Source: Oscheius onirici
Lineage: Eukaryota; Nematoda; Chromadorea; Rhabditida; Rhabditidae
Direction of reading: 5' to 3'
Length of the DNA: 64,000 nt
NCBI GenBank assembly: GCA_932521025.1
Contig: OW051470.1
Coordinates: forward strand, 9,720,501-9,784,500
Shown: positions 49,738-61,513 of the stretch, in pieces
Position numbering within the stretch: the stretch's first letter is position 1
Layout: the number at the start of each line of letters is the position of its first letter
Made by a program: the position numbers and the translations under genes
The notes under the pieces: generated by a model
The model's input: the letters and a program-made list of their open reading frames with translations, nothing else
Databases searched by the model: none
Told to the model about the DNA's origin: nothing

Positions 49738-51904
49738 CTGAAAGAGAGACGACTATATTTGTACAGATTGTTCATATAGAGAGCAGGAGGAGGAGGGGGA
49801 GAGAAAAGCAATTTGGTCCGGCCACCAGGTGCGCTGAATGCCATCTAATACAATGGCGGACAAGCTCATATCCGTGCTTGAAGAGAGATGGGGTAAGCAC
49901 AATAGACAGTCGGCTGGCATGAGGACCAGGGGGTCTTAAGCCGGGAGACATAGATCGTATCGCCAGGGCGAAAACGAAGGAATTATGCAAATTGAGAGGG
50001 AGAGAGACTGTGTCGGGACAAGGTTAGAAAGTTTGAGGGGGGATGACTGGATAGTTCTTGTTCAGAGAGACAGAGAGACAGAATGACAGAGTGACAGAGA
50101 GACATAGAGAGAGTATGCTCAGGAAGAGTTCAATAAACATAGCCCATGTTTCTCAATCGCAGCAAGCGACATCAATAACAAGATTTCCATTGTTTCGGGA
50201 AAGGAAAGGGGGAGCTTGATCAGATGAGAGAGAGAGAGAGGGAACACGAAAACACTACAGTATCTGAGAGATGTCTGGTGTCTAGTTCAGAAGAACATCT
50301 TAGAAAGTTAACAAAAGAATGCTGTAAAAAGAATCAGAGGTGGTAAGAGTATATGAAACACAGAGTCATTATTCCGTCAAGAGAGTGAGAGTCAGAGAGT
50401 TAGAGAAACAGGCATTTAATCAGTCAGTCAAGAGAGTCAGGGAGACGGAGAGTTAGAGAGACAGTAAGAGTGAGAGTGTCTGAACCGAACGAGTACGAGT
50501 CGAGAACTGGAACTGTAAGAGATTTAGAGAGGAATGAGGATTCTTAACTGTTCAGAACAGTTCAGAGAGAGTGAGACAGTAACAGTAAGAGAACAAGAGT
50601 TTAAGCGACAGTGAGATTATCAAAGAGTATGAGGCGACAGCAAGACTAACAGTAAGAGTCTAACAATAAGAGACAGTAGGAGTGAGAGTAAGAGTCTGAT
50701 CAATCTACCCCCGTCCAGAAGACAAGAGGTGTTACTGTAGTCGGCAGGGGGTCCCCTGCGCGACTGGGGCGTGGTCGTCTCAAGAAATCGACTCCGCCCA
50801 CTTCGGAGAGCGGGAGAGAGACAGAGAGATTAGTACTGGACTGGTCTTTTGGGGGGAGAAGTTCAGAAGAGAGAGTCAAAAGTGTCAAGCAAAGAGTCTC
50901 ACTGAAATCTGAGAATAAGGAGGAGAAGGCGCGTCTCACTTTCTCTTAATTAGGCTCGAAGGATTTTCGCAGAGGGTGGGTTGAGGATGTACTCATACTC
51001 TCTAGTAGAGTCTCTGGGTGAGAGAGTCGTACTCATACTCTCTCCAAAGGACTACTCTGTCCAGAACAAGCGGATCTTATCCAGTGTCTTGAGAGAAGAG
51101 TCAGGAGAACTGGAAGCTGTCATACTCAACCTCAGTCATACTCATCTCCACTGAAAAGCCTAGATTCCTGCAGTAAGAGGCGGTAAAGTTCTAGAGGAAA
51201 GAGTACAGGACGTCTTGAGACAGTCTTGAGATTTGAGACAAAGAGAGTTATTGAACCGGACAGTAAGAGAGACATACTCTTACTCTCTCACCCAAAAAAC
51301 TGTCTATACTCCTACAGTAACAAAAAAGGAGAGTCTAGAGACAGGAAGTGACCGGAAGAGAGGAGAGAAGTGTCTGGATTCGGCGAGAGGAGAAGAAGGC
51401 GGGGCCAAGGAGGGGCGGGTCACTTCCATTAGGAGACTGGGGGTTCTTTTCTTCCAGAGAAAATCTACTGTCCCCTTCCGGAAGATTCTGTTTTTGAATT
51501 CTGTTAGGGAGAGAATCAGGAACTATTGATCCGGGAGGTAATGATGGGTCTGGGGGAGAGAGAGGGTGTCACGCTTGTTTGCAGCCACTGTTGCACTCTC
51601 TTTCGGAAAAGAGGTCATATGAGAACCAAACTTAGTAGTTTCTACAGCTTCTGGAAGATTCTAGGACTGAAAATGAGAGTCTACAAGCTCCTTCTTTTCT
51701 AGCCCAAAGTTCTAGCTCAAACATGCATTTTCGGGTCTCGACATGTTCTGCAAAGTTATAGAGCGAGTCAAAGCTTACAATTTTTCAAAACATGTCAAAA
51801 CTCGAAAATTTGATTATCAGCCCGAAAAACCTGCTTGAAGTACATGTAGTGCTAAGAAATGGTCCCCTGTCGAAATCTCTAAAGTTCCAAAATTCAGCGC
51901 TACC

Positions 51905-51975
51905 TTGCTCTCGTAGCCGAGTGGTCTAAGGCGCAAGCCACACTCAACAGTCCCGGGTTCGAAGCCTCTCAAAGA
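51905..51975 (+). pseudogene. tRNA-like sequence (Leu/Ser class), degenerate
   Basis: CGTAGCCGAGTGGTCTAAGGCGC is an excellent class II A-box and D-arm, and CCGGGTTCGAAGCC a B-box. Between them there is no clear anticodon stem, and the acceptor ends do not pair. Confidence 0.45.
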
Positions 51976-53514
51976 AAATGTGTTCCCGTATTATTTCGCC
52001 CTCTCTCTCATCCTCCGGTTGTTAGTCAGAAAGTATCTTATGACCCGGAGAGTGTGTCTACTGTTTCTCTCGACTAAATAAACTATCTGTGAGAGACAGG
52101 TGAGACGACTCTCTAGTGAAAGATGGATTGTCTAAACACAGAGACTCTCTCTCTCCCTATAAACTGTCCTCAGTCACAAATTACCGTCCCCCCTTTCGGC
52201 TTAATCAGAATCCTTCCGCCTCTCAATTAATTTGTCTTTTGTCGGGTCCCTACACAGGTGGCAAGAGGGGGGAGGTCAGCCGTGCTGCTTCGGGGAAACA
52301 CAGGTGAACAAAGCATGGGCCACCTTCCTCCCCCCGATGGGAGCAGATGAACAAATTTCGGCTGTGTACTCAAGATGAGCAGAGGAGCAGAGACGTTTTA
52401 GTCCCTGGGATTGGGAAATATTTTTCTGGAAGAGTACAGAATTTGACTGGTTTCTACTCCTGATGGAGAATCTTGTCCTCTCCAGAGACAGTCACTCTGG
52501 GAACTGTCCGATGAGTCAGGCTACTCCGTACCGAGTGAGTAACGAGTTCCCACGGCACGTGTCCCAGTTTTTTCGGAGCTTCTAGTCTCTAGACTCTTCT
52601 CCCCAGAATTGGAGAGTTTCATACCTACCGACGGAAATCCAGGCTCTGTTTACCTAGACTCATCCCCAGCACTCAGAATCTCTTGTTTCAGTACAGATCA
52701 GAGAGTCTTCTGGTTACAGAGAGACAGAGTACGAACCTTTCCCTAAGAGACAAAGACAGAGAGTCCTACCAAGAGGAACACAAAAAGTGAATTTTTCCAG
52801 TTCACAGAGAGACAGAGTGAGAGTATGAGTCTTACCAATCTGGAGAGGGAGAGAGTCAGAGACAATTACTGACAATGAGTCTTTCCAGTACCGAGAGGGA
52901 GTAGGTCTTCCTAATTCAGAGAGACAGTACGAGAGTATGATTCTCCGGAAATGGCTTCCTTCCTTCCAGAGGGACCGAGAGACACCTGCCATCCGGCTGT
53001 AAGGTTTTCCTCTAATTGACCAGCAGGTGAGGGGGATAAGCACCGCTACCCGGAGCGGCTCCTTTCTCGACCAGGGGGAAAGCTTACTCTAAGGTCGCGA
53101 TAATCGGACAACAAATGGCCAGCCGGTTGCTTTTGCAATTAAGGCCGGATTCTCCCAGGAGGTACGGTCGTGATGAGAAGCTGTAAAGTCGCACATGGGT
53201 CCCGCAATCCAAATTACTCTTGAGGGGGTGGACTAAAGGAGATGTCAAATTGAGACGAATTCGGTCCGATCAACACACAATGCCGTGGAGCCATTACTCC
53301 AAACTGCCATGCGTAACGGACAGGTTTTAGTCCATTATATGCCGGGGGGAGTACGTGGAAGAACATCTCAATTGTCTTCACTGGAAAGCGACCGGAAGAG
53401 AGGGGCAGACTTTCACTTTGGGATACGGTATCTAGAAAAACTCTGGTTCCTGTCACGCCTGATGATGCTGTCTCTCCTCAAATCCTACTGAACAAAAAGC
53501 AAAAAGCTTATGCA

Positions 53515-53590
53515 GCTTCCAAGAGACGAACTCTGGTCTTTCAGATGATACGCGCGCCTTGAACCACTCGGCCATCAGAGCAAATTCTCG
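53515..53590 (-). pseudogene. tRNA-like sequence (Leu/Ser class), minus strand
   Basis: On the minus strand GATGGCCGAGTGGTTCAAGGCGC is a class II A-box and D-arm; AGAGTTCGTCTC is a B-box-like segment about 30 nt later. The cloverleaf is incomplete. Confidence 0.45.
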
Positions 53591-55885
53591 CAGCGATTTT
53601 TATTTGTGAACAAACTTGGTCTGAATTTTTTGAACGGGAAGTACAGTTTTGATCCCTTCTAGAAACTTTCCCGTTGCTATCGGAAAGTGACTGAACTCTA
53701 GACTACTGGAATCTTTGGCCTGATCCAATACATCGTCAGTGTATTGCGTGTCCACTAGACTATGCTAATCAAGAGTCTTGAGAGACTGTCCCATTGGATC
53801 AGAGACTGTTCTGTCCAGAGAACTGATCTGTACCGGTCTCTTCCTCACGTCCCAGAAATAATAGTCCCTCCCCAGAGGTATCTTCTCGATTAAGCCTTCT
53901 GATCCAACAGAGAGACAGAGAGAGAGAGGTAATTGACCGGTTATGACTCGTCCTCACTCAATTAGGTGTCGTATTCTTGTCTAAACAAACTAAGGTCATC
54001 CCGTTACAGTGTCCTCGACGTGTCGAATAGCCCCTGTCCCCAGTGATTTACCGTCCAATTACCTACTCTCAGAAGGAACTGTTTCGGATCGGGAGACCGG
54101 CAACGTGATCAGTCGTCCGGCTGACCTAAACTTGGATCATTAGCTCCGAGGGATGCGCCGCTTACAGTAATCCGACAGGACAGTTATCCAGTTCCCGTAT
54201 CTCTGGGATTAGGGGAGAGAGTCTCTTTCTCCCTCTACTGGTAAAGGGGGAGAGAGAGTGATTAAGGAAATGATCTCTGTCCCCTTGACTTTCTACTGGT
54301 AATCATCGGTTCTATAGATGTGAGCTGGACAGTCGGCTGGTCACGGCGGCAATTACGGTAATTACAAGAGACTGGACAAGTCGCCCCCTCTGGAAGACAA
54401 TACAGTAATTCCCGTCGGCAACAATTGTCTTACTCTATTGAACCAACAAAGAGACAGAGATTTGTCTTACCACTTTGGGCACAATTGAGAATTCTTTACG
54501 CATGGGATGCGCTTAAATTGGCCTCAGGCTGGCACTTAGTTTTATTGCCGAGCAGCGACACAATTCGTTAATTAAGATGGCCAGTAAGGCAAACACTGCC
54601 CCTCTCGGCTCTTCAGAAGAGTCAGAGGTGGGGGACGGAGGGAGAGGAAGTCAGGTGGAATGGGACGAGTAGGATAAAGATTGGAGAGAGGTGGTCAAGA
54701 GAGGAAGGGTAAGAGTCTGTACTGTAAGAGTTCTGGTATGGGTTACGGTAGTTTACTAGAGAAAGAGATAGAGTCAGAGAGTCAGTAAGAGTCCAAGTGA
54801 TAGTACTCAGAGAACAGAGAGATTGGTACAGTAAACAAGGAAAGAAGAGTGTGAGTTACTGAAGAGAGTCAGATGAGTCAAGAGTCAGTACTTTCCCAGG
54901 TTCATTCTGTCTGTCTAGTAGAGATTAGTCAAGAGTCAGAGGTTCCTGTGAGACTACCCTGACCAGTTCCAATTGGAGTCTTGTTTCTCAGTCCTTGTAC
55001 TCTCTGGGGAAAAGTCAAGAGACAGAATTTTTCGACACTAGTTCCGAAACTCTCTGTCTTTCCCAAACAGTGCCTACTAGACAGTTCTAAAGCTACTCAG
55101 GAGGAATAAAGAATGAAGAGTCAAGGCTTTCTTTTGGTATCTCTAGAACAGTTCAGACTACTCTTCCAATTAGAATCCCAGGTGCTCTCACTCTGTCAGG
55201 AAGAGTCAGATACAGTAGTTTCCCCCTACTGACTAGTAATAAGTACTGTGTCTCTCTGTCTCTGTCCCAAATTCAATGTCAAGAGACAGTAGTTTCCCAC
55301 ACCAGTACTGTGAGCCTCCTAGACGATACAGTAGTCCCCCCTCCCATCAGTACTGTGAGCTTCTCTGTCCCAAGAAGCGTAGACAGTTTTGCTACTTAGT
55401 ACTTAGTATGAGCCAAGAGTCATGACTGAACTCACCAACTGAAAGAATCCAAAAGTCGTTAAGTAGTAAGACGGGGAGTATCCTAAGGTAGTTGAATCGG
55501 AGCCTCTCTCGGAGTCGAACGTAACCTAGGTTTCCATGGACAGCCTTCAGTCCGAATACCCTTCTCTATTTCTCAATTATTCCTCCTCCTCCTACGTCAA
55601 TGATATTTTTCCGTTTTCTCGTCTCCGAGAGACTCTTCAGGAGGAAATCGTGAAGGAAATTACTCCTACACCTTGTCAGAACCAACAACAGACTCTTTGA
55701 ATCAATCGACACGCGCGTGCCTTGTTTTTCTGAAGCGGAATGAGCAGGAAAATGAGAGGGCACTGTCTGCGCATTACCGTATACAAAGGAACGGCCTCGA
55801 GCTGACACCTCATCGCGCAGGACCGTTAGAATGGCGGCAGGTTAAAAAAAAGAGCAGTTTATTGGCGTAAATTATGAGTTTCTGT

Positions 55886-55915
55886 GGGGGGGGGGGGTGG
55901 GGGGGGGGGGGGGGG
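55886..55915 (+). repeat. Guanine homopolymer run (30 nt, one T)
   Basis: Twelve G, one T and then seventeen G. Such runs can form G-quadruplexes and are the class of sites lost in C. elegans dog-1/FANCJ mutants. The exact length may be a sequencing estimate. Confidence 0.85.
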
Positions 55916-58784
55916 TACGGTAGATGGTTCGAGAAGGGAACATAATTTGGAGGAAAGTGAGATATAATTCTTTCAACAGGCCGCTCCCGACAACTTCTCC
56001 CCAGTTTTTCTGGCCCCACAAATCATTTTCACAACTTTTCATGTCCTACAAAGTTGTAGCTTTTTAACAGCTCTACAATTTTGTAGAACATCAAAAAGTC
56101 AAAAAAGGTCGTCTTCTGGGTGAAAAATTGGTAAGAAGAAATAAATGGTATTGAAAGCAATGAATCTTCAAACTTCCAGGGGCATGTTTGATCTCATTTT
56201 GATGCTCTTGCGATGGAAAGGACGATTAGCTAGGTTTCATGGGCAGAGAAGATGCTCAGAAAGATTTGGAATTTGGCGCGGCGCGCTTGTAAAGAGGCGT
56301 GTTGTAGTTCGAAGGAGCTGTCCTCCATCTCTCTGTCTCTGTCTTACTGTCTCTCAGTCCCAGTATTGCGCAGCCACTAGCCTATGCTAATCAAGAGAGA
56401 GTCTATTGGAACTTGACACAGTTCTCCTGATTGCTTGCCCATCAATAAGTGCCGGGATTGTTCGGCAGGAAAAGGGGCCGATACGGTATAATGAGAGCCG
56501 CTCCTCATTATTATGGCGATCAGAGAGAGGGGCGGCCAACTGATCGAACAGACTCAACTGAACTGAACCCGGGGACCAGTGGAATTTCTAAGAGAGCTAC
56601 CGTAATCTCCAGAGTCATCAAGACCGATCCGTCTTCCTTAGTGGGTCGGGGCTGTGTGAAAGAAGCGCCAGCTTAATTATTAATCGACTCATAATTGGCG
56701 CCTCCAGTAGAGGCTGATTACACGCAAAGGCAGAGGCTAAAAAGGCAGGAGGGGACGAGAAAAAGGCCAACCTCCAAGTCAAATTTCAAACCATACCGTA
56801 TGGTAATCATAGCCTGTACGGGGTGTAAGTATCTCTCGGGGTACAGGTGTGTCTGACCCGCTAATTACGCGGCTACTCAATGCGTTCGGTGAACTGTAAG
56901 CTGTCCTCAGAGAAAAGAACAAAAGAGAGCGGGGCTTCTGTAGAGAGACTCTTTTCCAGAGATGATTCCAACAATCTTACGGGGGCCAGTCTATTTGCTC
57001 AAGATTGTCGAAAGTGGGTCGTCTTTTGAAGAAAACACGACTGTCACCGGCAGAACACTTTCGTCTTAGACGGCTCAAAACATGTCAACTGCAGGCTGTG
57101 TTTTTGATTTCGGGAGAGAGTGAGGACAGGGAAAGGGACAGAGACTGAGACAGAGTCTAGATCAGAAACAGTGAGAGACAGTGGTAGTGTCTGAATCAGT
57201 AAGAGAGACTTTGAGAGTATCTCAACCAGTAACAGAGACAGAGTCAAGATCAATAACTTAGTAAAAATACTGATAGTGTCTAGATCAGTGATAGGATGAA
57301 AGATTGTGTCTGGAACAGTAACGGCATGAGGATCAATAGACAGAGTAAAAAGATCTTGAAAAAAAGATCTCATTTCCAAAGAAATACAGTGATAGAGTTC
57401 ATGATAAAATAATTCAAAAATTCAGTTCTCTCGACTCACAGTATGTCTGCCCGAAGATCTTCACAGAGACACTCTGGATTAGTAAAAAAAGACTGAGTCT
57501 GTGAGAGTGTTTGGATCGGTAACAGAGAGACACTGATAGTCACTGCATCAGTGACAAACAATGACAGAAAAGCAGAGAGACAGTGACAGTCAAGTGACTG
57601 AAAATTGACGTGAACGGGGGATCGGGAGATGAGAATAGTAGTCACAAAGGACAGGGTCAGAGAGTAAAAAGACTCCGAACTCATTCCCAAATAAATACCG
57701 TAATCACTTTCATAGATAAAAGAATCCAAATATTCTCACGACTCACAGTATGTCTGTCCGAAGATCTTCACAGAGGATTACGGTATCTCAAAGTTGTACG
57801 CTCTAAAATAACAAGCTGAAAGGGACAGGGACAGCTACAGATACAGAGACAGAGTAACGGATAGTGAAAGGCTAGAGTAATTGACTGGTAATGGTAGGCA
57901 GGCATAGAAGATTGCGCAACAAAGCGACGACTGGATCCGAAAGAGACTTCCGCCAGAGAGACAGAGGGGGACAGTACGGAATTGACAGATCAAGAGGAGA
58001 CAATTATCCGGTCAGATGGGTAAAGGGGGAGAGAGTCTTTTGGAACTGTGCTCGTGCTCCACTCTTCTCCCGGCGAGTCTCAAGAGCCATTCAGTATTCA
58101 GAGACTGACCACGCCGCGACAATGCGAGAGAAAGAGAGAGAGTCTGCAAAAGGCTTCTGGGAGAAGAGAAAACTGGAAGAGGTTAAGAACTTTTTCTGGA
58201 TTCAAAAGGGAGAGAGAGACAGAGCAAGAGTTACAGTAATCTCAGCTCTAAGGAGTCACGGTAAAAAGTGACAAAGAGTATAGTATAAAGAGAGTATTAG
58301 AGAATGACAGTAATCTAGTCAGTAAAGGTACGAGTCTCAGAGACAGTGATAGTGAAAATATTAGGGACATAGTACATAATACCTGAGTGAGTGACAGTTA
58401 GAGTAACAGTAATCTCAACTGTGAGCGTATGTGTTCGGGTAAGGGTGCAGTACCTGGAGAAAGAAACAGTAAAATAAAGAGAGAGTACCAGAGAGTTGAG
58501 TGACAGTCTAGACAGTCAGTATCAGAGAGTTTGATGGTTAATAGGACAATAACCGATTGAGAGACAGTGATAGCTTCTGGATCAATTATTGAGAGAAAAA
58601 CTGTCTGGATCAGTAATAGAATGAGTACCAGCCGTCTACGACGGCTGTCGCCGCCCCTGACACTCAGAAGTGCGAAATAAATTCTGTCCAAGTTCTAGAT
58701 TCCCATCCAAATAGACTAATCCTTTAACAAAACCTAACTTCTCATGACTACCTCGTTCTTACTCCAAGTTGAAGACTAATTGTC

Positions 58785-59384
58785 TTATCTTGACAATTTC
58801 TGACTTGTCGCGACCATTTGAGGTCCCGGACAAACAAACACAGTCCACGACAGACACCATTCTTTTGGACCGTAGCAGTCGAGATTGAACCAGCAGTCAT
58901 TTCCACATTTACGTCCTCTTTCAGTAGGATGAAAGAGTAGAACGATAGCTTCCAGTATCAGAGAGTACAGGCTCAGTTTTGTCTTATCGCAGTAGCATGA
59001 GAGAGTAGAGACACAGTTCCATCCTCTTCCAGTAGCGACTATCTGAAAAATATTGAAAAAGGACAGTTCTGCCAACAGTTTCTATTCAGTTTCTCTTGTA
59101 CAGTAACCCCTAAACACCTTGACACTGCCTCAGTCAACCAATGCCCAATTTGCTAGTCACTCTTGGGAAAGAGATCCTTACCGAAGCCCGAATCGGCCCT
59201 CGGACGGAAGACTGAAGCTTTCGGAAATTGCGTTGTTCGGGGCAGCCCAATTCCTAGTCAAGGTGCAAGGAGAAAGAGAGGGAGCAAAAGAGTTGTGACG
59301 AGTAGAAACACCTGACCTGATTTAGAAGAGGACGAGAGCACAGGCGAGCAGCAGACGATCGAGTGAGTTGCCAAGGAAAGCCAT
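58785..59384 (-). CDS. Possible small secreted protein gene, tentative
   Basis: An ATG at 59384 opens a signal-peptide-like stretch (MAFLGNSLDRLLLACALVLF) that meets a stop after 20 codons unless a donor is used inside it. Two further exon-like blocks with acceptors and donors follow (about 59182-59257 ending in gtaag, and 58785-59042 after TTTTTCAG). The last block has an open frame with a cysteine-rich end (CGNDCWFNLDCYGPKEWC). I cannot fix the junctions or frame, and recognise no family. Confidence 0.22.
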
Positions 59385-59499
59385 TTTATTAGTTTCTACA
59401 AGTCAAAAACCAGATAAAAGTTGACAAGTCTTGACAAGTTATGTTCTGAAGCGGCAAAACTTGGCTTCTTTGAGTTCAAAACGGATTTTGTAAAGTTAT

Positions 59500-60070
59500 T
59501 TTGTCTTTCTTGGGATACTGTAGATTCAGACTCTCTAATTCTGAACTAGTAGGTTTACTGTATGTTCAGACTCTAGACTATTACTCATCTACTATCTTTC
59601 TTAACTTTTCTGAGTAACTGGACTACAGATCATTTTATTACTGTGCTTTCATGTTTTCCTGCCTCTTGTCTCATACTCTCTCCGTCAGTTCTGCTATGGG
59701 TTTTTGTAGGTTCAGAATCTGAACTTCAGACTCTTGACTCTCTCCTTCTGAAGTCTTCTGAGTTACTGTAGGTTCAGACTGTGAACTCACTCATTATCTA
59801 TTCTAGGTTACTGTAGGTTCAGACCCTTGTCTAGTACTCATACTCTCCCCTTCTGGGCATAGGTTTAGACCCTTGACTCATGCTCACTCCCACTGAACTC
59901 TTCTGGATTACTGTAGAGGCACTCTTGGCTCAAGCTAAATCTCTCGTCTCTTAATCGTTTTTGAGTAACTGTACGTTCAGACTCATACTCTCACCCTCTG
60001 AACTCTTCTGGGTTACTGTAGGTTCAGACTCTTGTCCCTCTCAGCTTCAGACCGCTGGCTGTTTCTCATT
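59500..60070. repeat. Diverged repeat array, GGTTACTGTAGGTTCAGACTC units
   Basis: About nine degenerate copies of TTCTGGGTTACTGTAGGTTCAGACTCTTGACTCATACTCTC, roughly 60-70 bp each. The same family is found in the kap-1 intron at 20370-21170, 40 kb away. Confidence 0.7.
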
Positions 60071-60200
60071 CCTTACTGGGTTGCTTCTTTAACCTACTCA
60101 TCTTTCTAGCCTTTCCACTACAACCCAAACAAAAAAAAACGGAGTCTAAAACAAGTTCATTCTTACAGATCAGATGACTAGCTATAAAATACACTTATTG

Positions 60201-61162
60201 TTAGAAGATGGCCAGAAGGGCAAACATTGAATAGATGAGGAAGCAGGGGTAGGCGATGAGGCTATGACGGCTGCCGAGATCCATAGCCGTGACGATGAGC
60301 TTCGAGCTGGACAAGGTGCACCAGATGACGGCAAACGAGGCCAGAATATACGATTCAAGGGCCTAAATTTCGCTATTTTTGAGCTAACAAGAATTAAAAC
60401 TGATCTTGTAGGGAAGGACAGCGATTAGGAAGCTCAAAATGGTCATTGGGAGGAGGCAGTAGCCTAGAATTGAGGCTGTACAGCAGAAAGAGATGCTTTT
60501 TTGTCCTAAATTACGATATTTTTGGGGAAAATTCACTAGCTAACCAGCCATAGCGTTCAAGAGTCCATAAATGAGGGTGCAGCCGAAGATGGCGATACCG
60601 TAAATCTCGCCAAAGGACAGCTTTCCGTGCAGGAGAAGGGCAAAACCTGAAATTTCTATTTTTAACGAAATTTAGTGGAAAAAAACCTAGGAGGAGACAG
60701 AAAACTACGGGACCGGCCAGATCTTGGTCGTCAATGACTTCGGCTGAGGTGCTGCCGGCCGGGTTCAACACGGCGAACGTCTTTTCCTGAAATTTTAGGC
60801 AATAAAATGATAATTTTAGAAGAAAATTACCTTGATGTGAGAAAAATTGATGCCCAGCTCTTCCAGAAGCGGCGGCTCGGACTCAAAGTCGTCCGGGTAG
60901 TGAGAATCTCAATTTATCCATTTTTAGCCACAAAATGAAGGTACCTTCATATTTCGGGACAAACATCTGCCTCATCTGGTAGTTGTTGGCATAATAGTCG
61001 CCAAAGGGAGGATTTCCGCTTCCTGGGAGGGGAATATCTGAAAAACTTGGTGAAGAAGCTCAAAATATGTGAAGAACCTGGAACTGGAGGCGTTTTGGGT
61101 CTCTCGTTGTAGTCAAATTCGTGCCACTGCATGTTGGCATTGTATTCGGACCAGGTGCTCAT
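60201..61162 (-). CDS. YIPF5: YIP1-family Golgi membrane protein YIPF5
   Basis: Seven exons: 61078-61162, 60945-61037, 60831-60907, 60687-60786, 60545-60646, 60420-60505, 60201-60362; 705 nt, 234 aa (human 257). YIPF5/Yip1A is a five-span protein that cycles between ER and Golgi and binds Rab GTPases. The conserved DFESEPPLLEELGINFSHI leads to the membrane domain: PVVFCLLLGFALLLHGKLSFG, IYGIAIFGCTLIYGLLNAM, ASILGYCLLPMTILSFL, SSSKLIV, AYPCFLIYSMFALLAIF. The donor of exon 6 is uncertain: gtccttcc at 60419 keeps the frame, while the next GT would not. One intron uses the acceptor ATTGAG. The TTTTCAG at 61171-61177 is a likely trans-splice site, 8 bp before the ATG. Confidence 0.92.
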
Positions 61163-61513
61163 GATTTTGGCTGAAAACTGGGCGTGAAAAAAGGACTGGC
61201 TTAGAAATAGGCGCAAACGGTGGTTTCGGGGAAATGAAGGCAATGCAAGGTTGAGGAAAAGCCACGGCTTTCGACAATCGTGGAGAAGAACGAAATGTTT
61301 CGATTTCCTAGTTCCATGCGGCAAAATATTATCCAGGCATGAAGAAGTAAGTCAGACAAGAAGAGTTCTACGAAAGCAAATCCACACAAACAAACTACAC
61401 AAGTATTGAGAGAAGAAGTTTACTCTAAATATAGGAACAAAACAAAATGATATGTACAAGTTTCACGGTTGCGTGAGAGGGTGCTGTTGATCCGAGCCAG
61501 AGGGAGCCCTCCT
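61163..61513. other. Spacer between the LEA gene and YIPF5
   Basis: About 350 bp separating two minus-strand genes. No gene is visible. It would contain the LEA transcript end and the YIPF5 5' region. Confidence 0.55.

Larger units (their letters stand above)
49738..58784. other. Gene-poor upstream region of pros-1
   Basis: About 9 kb without a protein I can recognise on either strand. The region is dominated by AGAGAGTCAGAGAG / CTCTCTGACTCTCT low-complexity tracts, TACAGTA/TACTGTA words, scattered tRNA-like blocks, two foldbacks (51705-51840, 56035-56100) and a G-run. The mini-hairpin family common elsewhere seems absent. It is the only large gene desert of the window and lies upstream of a developmental regulator, so it is the natural place for pros-1 enhancers. 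Confidence 0.6.

Noticed and set aside
57891-58271. A 126-aa plus-strand frame in the pros-1 upstream desert
   Set aside because: It is Arg/Glu-rich because of the AGAGAG composition. There is no splice context or recognisable motif.
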